Shown here in pieces: positions 8,369 to 17,038 of a DNA stretch of 64,000 nucleotides. Under the pieces are notes generated by a model. That model saw nothing but the letters and a program-made list of their open reading frames with translations. It had not been told where the DNA came from and did not search any database. A program made the translations under genes and the position numbers. Position 1 is the stretch's first letter, and each line of letters starts with the position of its first letter. The DNA is from Azorhizobium sp943371865 (GTDB lineage: Bacteria; Pseudomonadota; Alphaproteobacteria; Rhizobiales; Xanthobacteraceae), in contig NZ_CALRWL010000003.1 of NCBI RefSeq assembly GCF_943371865.1, positions 62,001 to 126,000 on the forward strand. The letters run 5' to 3'.

Positions 8369-8779
8369 TCAGCTTGCCGTGGGCTTCAGGCGGAAAATGA
8401 CCACGTCACGCACGTTGACCCGCGCACCGGGCGAGACATGCAGGCGCAGCTCAAAGCGATCTTCGGGCTCTGTGAGGTCGAAGCTGAAACCGACCAGCCC
8501 GGCGATATCCGTCAGGATCTCATCGCCGGAGACGCTCCGCTTCCCGACGATGACCGACCCGCCTTTGCAGCTCGCATCCACATCCAGGGCGACGGTGTGC
8601 GCGCATGGGGCGGTTTTCCGGACGTGAAAGCCACCGAAATAGGTGCCCGGGCTCAGGGCCAGATAAGGACCGAAACTCAGATACCCGGGGCTACCATCCG
8701 AAGAGCGCGACCCGTCCGCTTGGTCAACACCGACATCGTGGGGAAGGTCGACCACGTTCTTGCGATAGTAAACGGTCAT
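8369..8779 (-). CDS. Small beta-rich protein sharing a glycan-locus module
   Basis: A 136-residue protein predicted to be nearly all beta. The first half contains GSPGYLSFGPYLALSPGTY, and the second half a series of amphipathic strands ending FELRLHVSPGARVNVRDVVIF. The LSFGPYLALSPGTY stretch resembles LSYGPYLHLPMGRW in the 1219-2301 product, suggesting a stand-alone copy of the same beta module. No signal peptide or TM helix. ATG 8779 has AGGAGCG upstream; in-frame sequence further upstream lacks such a site. It lies 117 bp downstream of the giant glycosyltransferase on the same strand. Possibly a carbohydrate-binding or scaffold module (inference). Confidence 0.62.
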   Translation of the reverse strand: MTVYYRKNVVDLPHDVGVDQADGSRSSDGSPGYLSFGPYLALSPGTYFGGFHVRKTAPCAHTVALDVDASCKGGSVIVGKRSVSGDEILTDIAGLVGFSFDLTEPEDRFELRLHVSPGARVNVRDVVIFRLKPTAS

Positions 8780-8896
8780 CGAGGCGCTCCTATTTGTTGA
8801 AGGCAGATGCGGAGTCTGCCGATGCAAGGCCCAGGCTGCGTTGTGTGATCCAACGGAACGGCGTCGCACACGCGGCTGGTGTTATCCGCAGCATGC

Positions 8897-11800
8897 TTAA
8901 GCCGAGAAATTGAACAGCCGTGACGGATCCTGCCGCGCCGCCGGATGCCCCGCGTCATGTGCCTTCGTGTAGATGGCCCGGAATGCCGCGATATGCTTCG
9001 AGAACCCGTCGAGATGCTTGAGGCGCATCAGAACCCGTGCGGCGGAGAAGTAGGCTGCGTTGCCCGCCCGGTCATCCTCGAAAATTTCCCGCCACATCAA
9101 CTCCACCAACCACAAGCGGTTGGCCCGGCGGCGATCCACCTCCTGCGGCGGGCATCCCATCCGCTCCGCGAGATCCCACGCGCGCGGCAATTGCTCAAGA
9201 TCGAGCAGCGTTCCATAGGCCTGCCAGGACACGTTGGAGTTCACCACCAAGGACGGCTCGCCAATCCAATAGGCCGACGCATCCGCCATATAATGGAGCG
9301 TGTAGTAAGACGTGGGGATGCACGACAACATGGTTGAAAACGGCCGTTCGCTCGTATCTTGACAATATGAGCGCATGCCATGATCGCGGCGATACACATG
9401 GGAATAGATCGCCGTATAGAAATTCTCGCACTTGGCTGCCAGCGCCTTGACCGTCGCCACCTCATCCGGTCCGGCGGGTTCAAGAATGTTGAAGTTGCTC
9501 AGGAACACGTCGAAGTCGGTAACGGTGCCCGGGTCCTTCTCCGACGTATAGCCGTAGTTCATATAAATCAGGGAGATCCGCGGACGCTCGGCGATGATCC
9601 TCAGAACCTGCTCGATCACCCCGTCCCGCGTCAGATCATCGTCCCCCAGGATCCAGATGTAGTCCCCCCGGGCCCGCTGCGCCGTGACCGCGAGATTTCC
9701 GAGCATCCCGACATTTCGCGGATTGCGGATATAGGTAAAATCAGCGCGATCCAAATAGGGCTGGACGACTTCGGGGGTGTTGTCGGTGGACGTATTGTCG
9801 ACGACCAGCACTTCGAGATCGGACCTGACGTGCGGAATTTGCCTGAAGATATTTTTCAGGTTCACGCCGAGCCAGCCGGCTCGGTTATAGGTGCTGATAC
9901 AGAGTGACAGCCTGGGGCGACGACGCAGTAAGGTCAGCCGCTCGAACACATCGGGTTGGCGACGGGTGTCCGGCACCGTCAGGCCGTCCCGCAACCGATC
10001 CGTCGCCAGCGCTGCGGCAATATCGTCCGCATAGTGCTGGAAGGATCGGACGGGGCGGGCCATCGCCTCCCCGGCCAGCTGGCTGCGCCATTCCGCGTCG
10101 GTGAGCTTAATCAGTTCCTGCGCAAAGGCAGGCGCGTGCCGCAGGTCCGCACTCACCACGCCATGACCCGCGAACGAAGCGGCGGCGCTCGCGGCCTTCT
10201 GCACCAGGCACGGCACTGCGTGCCACAGGCTGGCCGTCACCTCCGGCGCATCCGCTGCCGCCTCGCCCACATAGACGGCGAAGCTCGCGGCCTCAATGAG
10301 TTCCCAGGTCCGCGCCTCGCACGGTCTCTGCTCCCACTGCGCACCGGGAACCGTCTCAAGCGCGACCTTCAGCGCCGCGTCGGTGATGACGTCGGACTGG
10401 GGCAACAGGCAGACGAAATTGAACTTCAACCGGGTGGGCGAGAGCTTGATGGCCCGCGCGGCCGCATCGAACATCGCTCCGAGGTCGGCTGGATCATCGC
10501 TCGCCACCCACACCACACAGCGGGAGATGGCCTGATCGCCGCGCTTGGCCCTGAGGCGCCGTTCCCGCCCGACGATTTCGTTCGCGGGCGCGACGATCTG
10601 GAAGCGCTCCTCCGCACCGAGCACCTTCGCCGGCGAGGACAGAAGGAAGGCATAGAGATCGTCGTGCAGCGGCTGGGAGACCGCGAGAACTTTATCGAGT
10701 TCTCCCAGTGCGGCGTAAGCCTCGCGCGGGGTCTCGGGCGTAGCGGCGCCGGGGTCCCTGGGACGCTGAAGGGCGCTGATCCGGAGGCCAAAGCCATGCG
10801 CCGCGTGCGTAACAACCGTCAGCAGGCCGGCCTCAAGGGCATCAGGCATGAAGATCCATCCCGGCGCACCGGGGCGCCCGGGCGCAACCCACGAGGACCA
10901 GGTGAATCCGTCATACCCGTCCGTGTCCTCCAGCCCGTCCTCGCCGGGCGTGAAGCGCTGGGCCTGGAGGTCCCAGCTGATCGGAATGAGGTCGATGCCC
11001 CGTGCGGACAGCGCTGCCACAAGGTGGGCGTCACGCCCCTTCAGCGGACCGGCCGACCCGTCGTGCCAGACATAGAGCGAGGTGAGGTGGCGGGCCGGAT
11101 CGGCAGCGTCGACCAACACGCCCTTCAGCTTCCGCACATAGGTTTCCCAAGGGTCCGAGCCATGGGCGTCGTTGACGGTGGGAAGCGCAACCTTCTTGGT
11201 GAGCGGCACCACGTCGGCGAGCTGATATTGAACGAAGAAGGCGTTGAGGTCGGCGGCGGCGACATCCGAGCCGGGAAGAATGACGTCCGCCAGCAGCAGG
11301 GCCTGCATGTGCAGTTCGTGCTGTTCCGCAAAGTGCCTGGCATAACCCTTCGAAAACAGCGGCTCGGCCCCGTGGAAGATGAAGGCAGACTTCACCCCGA
11401 GCCGGCGGCCTTCCAAAATCATGTCCATGGTCAGCAACGGGTAACGGCCCGGCGTGTCATGGAATGGCTCTGGCACCACCAGCCAGTCCCCGGCGCTGCA
11501 CGAGGCCGGGTCCACCAGGACGGGCGGCTGGCCCGGTCCGGTAAAGCGGGCCGCATGCAGCCCGGAGCCATTCGCCGCGCCCAATTGGGTCCATTGCTTA
11601 TGGGTTGGCAGTTGCAGCCGCTTGGTGGCGGCATCCCAAACCACGAGGTGAACCGGCTCCCCGCGTTGCTGCCATGTCCGGGCGAGACGAGTGACAAAGC
11701 GTGATGGCTTGGCAACATCGCCATCCACCACGCCGACCAGCAGGAACACCGCCGGCCCGGATGAGCGGATGGCGGGGGCGGAGGCAGGCGCGGCCAGACC

Positions 11801-13930
11801 CGCCTCGGCCGGTGCCGGCGCGGGAACGGCCGGTTCGGCCGCGGGCTCGGGCACAACCACCCCGGTGGCCTGACAGGCAATCTGGAGAAACTGCGTGCCT
11901 GTGAGCGCCAGCGGAGCCGGACCCGTGGTCGCCGGCCGCTGCCACGTGCCATCCAGAATGCGGGTCACGGCGGCAGCGAACTGCCACTCGCCGAAGTCGT
12001 AATAGGTCTTGATGTGCGCGGCGATTCCCAGCGCCATCAGATCGCGAACCGGCAGGTCCTCCACATAGGTGCCGCGCCCGAGATAGCTCGGGAACACACC
12101 CGCACGGGTGAACACCACCGCCTTTTCGGTGGTCATGCCCAGGCAGCTGAGACTCTCGAGATCGTCGGTCCGGGCGGGGTCGTTGAAGAAGACGAGAAGG
12201 CTCGCCCCGGCAAAATTGCCGATGATCGTGTCGGCGCCGGTCGGTATGGCCGTCACGGAGAGGGTGAGGCCGGGATATCCAGCATTTGCCACGTCAAGCG
12301 CGGCGATCCGAGCCCGAAATGCCTCGATTTCAGTGTCGCGGGCTTCGAGGTAGATCTCAACCTCGGGCAATGCCTCGGCGATCTTCGTCACCACCTCTTC
12401 AAGATTGGACCCGCTGGCGGCGAACCCGAGCATCCAGATGGATGGCGGATCACGACGCGATGCAGCTGCCGTAAAGAAGGGAACGATGGGCTGGCGCGGC
12501 AGGATGACAACGCTGTCGCTTGGCCCCGAGAATGTCAGTTGCGCGGCGCGCGGGTCGGCGGCGACGATCAGTTTCGGACCGGATACCCCTTCCACCACCG
12601 CCGTCCACTCGGCGACTTCACCGGGGCCGGCGCCCACCAAAATGGCGGCCGTGGGTTCAAACGTCTTGATGGTCTCCCGCAGCTCGGAGGCGTCGCCGTA
12701 CGGCAGCGAGAGGATTTGCCGATTGCCAGACCGGCCCAGCGAATCTAGCAGCCGCTTGGCATAATCGGAGGCATCGAGGGCTTTTCCCGCTGCCCGCGAC
12801 AGAACCAGAACACGCTCTGTCCGTAACGACAGCACCTGGCGGGGAGTGGCCGCCTCTCCGGGCGCAGCGTCGACGCCCAAAGCGATCAGCATCTGGTGGA
12901 AGCTGTCGCTGAACGCGGCCCGCGACCAATCCTGCTGGAGCTTGAGCACCTGCGGTGTCGTGGTCGCCATCGCCTGACGCAGGCCGATGACCGGATAGGG
13001 GGGGATGTAGCGATGAATATGCCGGAACGTGTCGTTGGAGAGCGTCAGCAACGGGCGACCGGACGTCACAGCCTGATCGGTCGTGGCCGCCAGTCCCGGT
13101 TGCGCCCGCGTATACATGAAGCAATTGAGATCATTACCGGCGCACCAGGCGACCAGTTCGTCGGGCGACAGGAAATCGTAGGTAAATCGGATTTCTATGC
13201 CCGGCTTGGCGATCTTTTTGCAAATCGACTCGATGTAGCGAGGATAATCCTGCTGGTGAAAGCTCTCCGTAAAAACATAGGTGCCGCTGGGGATGTTGAT
13301 CCGCACGATGGCTCGGTCGAACTCGCGATTGACCGCCTCGACCAGCAGTTCAAAGCCTTTCCCCGGCGTCCCGAAACCGAATGATCCGATGACAGGAATC
13401 TCGTTCCGCTCCAGGCGCCCCATCCACGGGTCGCCGTCGAGGGGACGCGGGAACGGGAAGATGCTGTGGGTCGGATCCGCGGATGGGTCCAGCGCAATAT
13501 GGCCGTCAAACACCCCCGGCGGGACCAACTGCAAAGGGTCATTGGGGGCGAGTTCAAGAACCACGGTAAACTTGGGCCGCGGCAGCCGGGCGATGCTATC
13601 CGGACTGAGCGTCGAGGCCATCGTGATGAAGTGCCAGTTGAACACATAGAAATCGTATTCAACCGTCTCTTGGCCCGAATCTGGACTCTGGCCGTCCGTG
13701 CGCCGAAGCTTCCCCTCACGCGAAAAGAGCTCGATATCCATCGAGTCGAGAGAAAAATATTCCAGATCATAAAAGGGTGAATCGCAAATATTGCGATACA
13801 CCATGCGTCCGCTCTCATAAATGCTGCACTGTGCGGCGGCCGTATTTACATAGGCGCCACGCAAACGCTTCGACGGCGCGGCGGTGGACTGAGTGGACGG
13901 TGCGTTTTCGGATTTTGTGCGCATATCCAT
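8897..13930 (-). CDS. Giant multidomain glycosyltransferase (GT-B-like regions plus C-terminal GT2)
   Basis: About 1677 residues with no TM helix. The N-terminal ~370 residues look like a divergent GT-B (FGFGTPGKGFELLVEAVNRE, then YTRAQPGLAATTDQAVTSGRP). A second nucleotide-binding-like region covers ~370-690, and a Pro/Ala linker (PAPAPAEAGLAAPASAPA) precedes another GT-B-like region (~720-1330) with FIFHGAEPLFSKGYARHFAEQ. The last ~340 residues are a GT2 domain: LSLCISTYNRAGWL at ~1340, VLVVDNTSTDNT, and the metal motif GDDD at ~1430. The donor families are inferred from the folds. The start is ATG 13930 (an in-frame ATG at 13924 is also possible), 5 bp after the upstream stop, so both glycosyltransferase genes are co-transcribed. 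Confidence 0.83.
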   Translation of the reverse strand: MDMRTKSENAPSTQSTAAPSKRLRGAYVNTAAAQCSIYESGRMVYRNICDSPFYDLEYFSLDSMDIELFSREGKLRRTDGQSPDSGQETVEYDFYVFNWHFITMASTLSPDSIARLPRPKFTVVLELAPNDPLQLVPPGVFDGHIALDPSADPTHSIFPFPRPLDGDPWMGRLERNEIPVIGSFGFGTPGKGFELLVEAVNREFDRAIVRINIPSGTYVFTESFHQQDYPRYIESICKKIAKPGIEIRFTYDFLSPDELVAWCAGNDLNCFMYTRAQPGLAATTDQAVTSGRPLLTLSNDTFRHIHRYIPPYPVIGLRQAMATTTPQVLKLQQDWSRAAFSDSFHQMLIALGVDAAPGEAATPRQVLSLRTERVLVLSRAAGKALDASDYAKRLLDSLGRSGNRQILSLPYGDASELRETIKTFEPTAAILVGAGPGEVAEWTAVVEGVSGPKLIVAADPRAAQLTFSGPSDSVVILPRQPIVPFFTAAASRRDPPSIWMLGFAASGSNLEEVVTKIAEALPEVEIYLEARDTEIEAFRARIAALDVANAGYPGLTLSVTAIPTGADTIIGNFAGASLLVFFNDPARTDDLESLSCLGMTTEKAVVFTRAGVFPSYLGRGTYVEDLPVRDLMALGIAAHIKTYYDFGEWQFAAAVTRILDGTWQRPATTGPAPLALTGTQFLQIACQATGVVVPEPAAEPAVPAPAPAEAGLAAPASAPAIRSSGPAVFLLVGVVDGDVAKPSRFVTRLARTWQQRGEPVHLVVWDAATKRLQLPTHKQWTQLGAANGSGLHAARFTGPGQPPVLVDPASCSAGDWLVVPEPFHDTPGRYPLLTMDMILEGRRLGVKSAFIFHGAEPLFSKGYARHFAEQHELHMQALLLADVILPGSDVAAADLNAFFVQYQLADVVPLTKKVALPTVNDAHGSDPWETYVRKLKGVLVDAADPARHLTSLYVWHDGSAGPLKGRDAHLVAALSARGIDLIPISWDLQAQRFTPGEDGLEDTDGYDGFTWSSWVAPGRPGAPGWIFMPDALEAGLLTVVTHAAHGFGLRISALQRPRDPGAATPETPREAYAALGELDKVLAVSQPLHDDLYAFLLSSPAKVLGAEERFQIVAPANEIVGRERRLRAKRGDQAISRCVVWVASDDPADLGAMFDAAARAIKLSPTRLKFNFVCLLPQSDVITDAALKVALETVPGAQWEQRPCEARTWELIEAASFAVYVGEAAADAPEVTASLWHAVPCLVQKAASAAASFAGHGVVSADLRHAPAFAQELIKLTDAEWRSQLAGEAMARPVRSFQHYADDIAAALATDRLRDGLTVPDTRRQPDVFERLTLLRRRPRLSLCISTYNRAGWLGVNLKNIFRQIPHVRSDLEVLVVDNTSTDNTPEVVQPYLDRADFTYIRNPRNVGMLGNLAVTAQRARGDYIWILGDDDLTRDGVIEQVLRIIAERPRISLIYMNYGYTSEKDPGTVTDFDVFLSNFNILEPAGPDEVATVKALAAKCENFYTAIYSHVYRRDHGMRSYCQDTSERPFSTMLSCIPTSYYTLHYMADASAYWIGEPSLVVNSNVSWQAYGTLLDLEQLPRAWDLAERMGCPPQEVDRRRANRLWLVELMWREIFEDDRAGNAAYFSAARVLMRLKHLDGFSKHIAAFRAIYTKAHDAGHPAARQDPSRLFNFSA

Positions 13931-13935
13931 CACTC

Positions 13936-16602
13936 TCAATCGCCCCGCCGCTGCGTGCGGACCACAGCTCGTGCAATTCCGATCAAGCACTCGCCTTGGC
14001 GAGCGATGTTGTGCGTTTCGGCCCAATGGCGCGCCGCCCGATTGACTTCGAGCGCCTCAGGGGTCGCGGCTGCCAAGTCCGTCAGGGTCTGGAACATACC
14101 CGCGGCCAAGTCCTCCGGCGCAGTTCCCGCGGTTCGGAAGACCGCGCCGCCGAGGTCATCAAAGATCTCTAAAGGCGTGACAAGAACTGGACAGCCGGCC
14201 GCAAGGCCATAACGAGTCGATGCGCTCGCGGACTCGCCGGTCTTTTGGTAGGGGTTTATGAGGAGATCCGCCTCCCCCAACAGTCGGAGGCACACCGCGT
14301 CATCGAGAAACGCACTCACGAACTCAATGTCATCTTCTAACCCAAGAGCCTGAATGGCATCGCGAACTTTCTGGGCTTCGAGCTTCGAGGCGGGGTCGGG
14401 GTACTCCGCATTCAGCATGCGGCCTCGTACGGGACGGCCGTCGCGCTTGAGCTGGCCTACCGCGTGCACAAACTCCAGAAGACCCTTGTCCGGCAGGCAG
14501 AAACCAAATGTCGTGACCAGTGGGGTCGCGTCGACATTGCGCATGGAGCGCACGGCTCGCTGCTGGACCAGGACGCCAAGCGGGAACAGGGCCGCATTCT
14601 CCGCAAGCCCGAGGGCCTTCAGCCGGTTGAGATCACTCAGGCCATGAACCAACAGACGGTCGCATTTGCGGAACACATCCGCATAGTCCGCGAGTTGAAT
14701 ATCCAGAATATTCGCGGGAGGATCTAACGTAGAATGAAGCTCAATAACGACCGCAATTTTCTTTGCGAGAAGAGATTCGATCCACCCCTTCAATTCGCGT
14801 GAATTAAAGAAACCATAATTGAACTGAATAATAATAACGTCGATTGAGCAGGATTCTAGATACGGATCAATCGCGCTGAGACCATTGACACCGACGCTTT
14901 CATTCCAGATCCGGACGCAATTTTTATCATCATCGCGTAATTTTTCACCCATTTTGGCTTGGGCGGCGAAGACAATGTAGTCTTTTGACGAAATATTAGC
15001 GAGCAAGTGCCCCATATAAGTGGCAATACCGCACTTACTGTTCCAGGTGGAGACGAAACCCACCCGGGATTCGCGGGTGGCAGATCCAGGGCGGGCACCC
15101 TCCGTTTGCGCGAACTTTGCCGCACGAAGTGCCACGTCCTTCCAGCTCGCCTGCCCGATCAGATGCTTGCGCCCGGACCACGCCTTGGCAAAGCGCTCGG
15201 CGGGCTCGGCGCGAAACGCCAGCCACAGGGCTTCATCCAGCGCCTTCGGCAGCGCTTCGGCCCACACCGACGCGATCAACTCATGGGAGGTTTTGGCGTC
15301 CTGAAACTCGTAATCCACCAGCCAGGCGTTGTCCCGATCACAATAGTCCATATGCCCGCCCCAGGCGGTGGCGACCACCGGCAAGCCGGACAGAAGCGCA
15401 TGGGCGATCGGCAGGCCATAGCCCCCCGCGCGGCTCGGGGCGAGGAACACTTGGCAGCGGCAGTAGAGCGCCTTCAGTTCGCCGGCGGTCAAGGCATCGG
15501 TAAGGACAATGACGTCCGGATAGGTCCGGTTCTTGGCCCGCAACGCCTTCAAGGTGGCGGTCAAATGCGCGGGCACGGGCCCGGTTGGCCGGACAATGAG
15601 GGATACCGCATCGTCGCTGGCAAAAACGCGCCCGAAGGATTCCAGCAGAAGATCCACGCCCGAGGCCGCATCGCAATCGGACACGTGCAGGAAGCGGAAG
15701 CTCTTGCCCGGCGCCTGGTAATTCAGGGCGGTTTCGATGCGCTCCCAGCCGTCGAGCCCCACGCCGACGGTCGCGGTGGGGATCGCAATGCCGTGGTCGA
15801 TGAGAACCTTCTCCGCATGACGGGACGCACAGGCCACACCGGACAGCGTGGCGTTGATCCGCGCCATATCCTGCAGCGAATAGCCGCTCTCGCCCCAGTC
15901 GAACCCCACCAGCAGGGCAGCGTCCGTGGGAGACGCGCCGAGGGAGGTCGCGTCAGACGAGACCAGGGCGGTCACAGTCGCCCCACCGGCGCGACCGGCC
16001 GGCAGAACATCATGGCCAAGTTCCGTCAAAGCCTGCGCGAAGTCATGCGCCGCCGCGCCGCCCAAGCCGCTTGATGGCCCATGCCCGGCTTCAACCGACC
16101 AGGTCAGCGCCGGAGACCAGAACGCCTCGAAAGCCGGGCCGCGCGCACTGGCGGTGGAATCCCCTCCACCGCGGCGGACCTGACCGGTGGAGGCGCCCCC
16201 AGCGGCGGGGCCCCAGCCGCGCTCGACCTTGTCCTGGAGCAACTCGACGTCCTGGCCGAGGGACGACATCGCAGCGGAGATGGCCTCGTCGACATGATGC
16301 GCCAGAGCAGCGCGCCAATCATGGTGCTGAAGGTCCGCTCTGGCGCTGGCTTCGGCCACCGCCAGCTGAGCACGCCGCTCGATATCCTCCCATAACGCGC
16401 GGATGCGCTGCTCGCCAAACGCGGCTGCCTCATGGGTGGTGAGCTGGGCGCGCCGCTCGATGGCGTGGCGGAGGGCATCCTCCCGCTGGGCGGCTGCGGC
16501 ATCGGCCTCGGCCAGGACCAATTGCGCACGGCGCTCGATTGCTTCGCGAATCTCCGCGTCGCGGCCCAATTTCCTGGCTACCCGCTTGATCCATGACGTC
16601 AT
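13936..16602 (-). CDS. Tandem two-domain GT4 glycosyltransferase with N-terminal helical repeats
   Basis: 888 residues. Residues ~18-100 hold three ~26-residue helical repeats, each beginning (I)ERRAQL, likely a coiled coil. GT-B domain 1 (~200-500) has FRFLHVSDCDAASGVDLLLE and the donor-site segment SRAGGYGLPIAHALLSGLP. There the two glutamates of the usual EX7E motif are replaced by Gly and His. GT-B domain 2 (~510-880) starts VGFVSTWNSKCGIATYMGHLL and has INPYQKTGESASASTRYGLAAG. The middle of domain 2 (14690-15010) is visibly AT-richer than its surroundings. It is directly followed by the giant GT gene. Probably polymerises or extends the glycan; domain 1 may be regulatory or have an altered mechanism (inference). 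Confidence 0.85.
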   Translation of the reverse strand: MTSWIKRVARKLGRDAEIREAIERRAQLVLAEADAAAAQREDALRHAIERRAQLTTHEAAAFGEQRIRALWEDIERRAQLAVAEASARADLQHHDWRAALAHHVDEAISAAMSSLGQDVELLQDKVERGWGPAAGGASTGQVRRGGGDSTASARGPAFEAFWSPALTWSVEAGHGPSSGLGGAAAHDFAQALTELGHDVLPAGRAGGATVTALVSSDATSLGASPTDAALLVGFDWGESGYSLQDMARINATLSGVACASRHAEKVLIDHGIAIPTATVGVGLDGWERIETALNYQAPGKSFRFLHVSDCDAASGVDLLLESFGRVFASDDAVSLIVRPTGPVPAHLTATLKALRAKNRTYPDVIVLTDALTAGELKALYCRCQVFLAPSRAGGYGLPIAHALLSGLPVVATAWGGHMDYCDRDNAWLVDYEFQDAKTSHELIASVWAEALPKALDEALWLAFRAEPAERFAKAWSGRKHLIGQASWKDVALRAAKFAQTEGARPGSATRESRVGFVSTWNSKCGIATYMGHLLANISSKDYIVFAAQAKMGEKLRDDDKNCVRIWNESVGVNGLSAIDPYLESCSIDVIIIQFNYGFFNSRELKGWIESLLAKKIAVVIELHSTLDPPANILDIQLADYADVFRKCDRLLVHGLSDLNRLKALGLAENAALFPLGVLVQQRAVRSMRNVDATPLVTTFGFCLPDKGLLEFVHAVGQLKRDGRPVRGRMLNAEYPDPASKLEAQKVRDAIQALGLEDDIEFVSAFLDDAVCLRLLGEADLLINPYQKTGESASASTRYGLAAGCPVLVTPLEIFDDLGGAVFRTAGTAPEDLAAGMFQTLTDLAAATPEALEVNRAARHWAETHNIARQGECLIGIARAVVRTQRRGD

Positions 16603-17038
16603 AGTCGCTGCCGCCTCCCTATTCGCCGCAACGGCAGAGTATTAGAGCGGTTAAAAACGACCGCCTCCACTCTCATGTATGCCAGACGCGGCGAAATAGA
16701 CAATTAAGAACCGCACGCCGATAGGAATCGGCAGAGTGATGTGAAATGGCTCGTGTTCGGTACCCCCTGAGGACCTCAGAAGGACCATTGGTCGGGATAC
16801 AGCACACGTAGATGATGGCAGGATTGGCCGCTACGTCAGGTAGCTCAACCTGATGAGGGCACATGTAAGTGCCACTTGGACATCCGAATGCCGAGGGCCA
16901 GGAGGTCGATCCCCGGCGCCTCGGTCGTCAGCCATTCGCCGCAGAGCATAGCTGCGGCGCGACAGAGGAACGGTCGCACGAGGCGGAGTGCGCGCACCGG
17001 GACGGAACCGCCCCGCCCCGGTGAGCACGGGCAAGGCC
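16603..17038. other. 436-bp intergenic region, no gene seen
   Basis: Lies between the 5' end of the tandem-GT4 gene and the 3' end of the C-methyltransferase gene, both minus strand. It is moderately AT-rich for this genome and should contain the promoter of the two large glycosyltransferases. Open frames inside it (60-odd codons) lack ribosome sites and biased codon use. I saw no tRNA-like cloverleaf or long inverted repeat. Confidence 0.5.

Noticed and set aside
16673..17034. Short open frames in the gap before the C-methyltransferase end
   Set aside because: Under 70 codons, no ribosome site, unbiased codon use.
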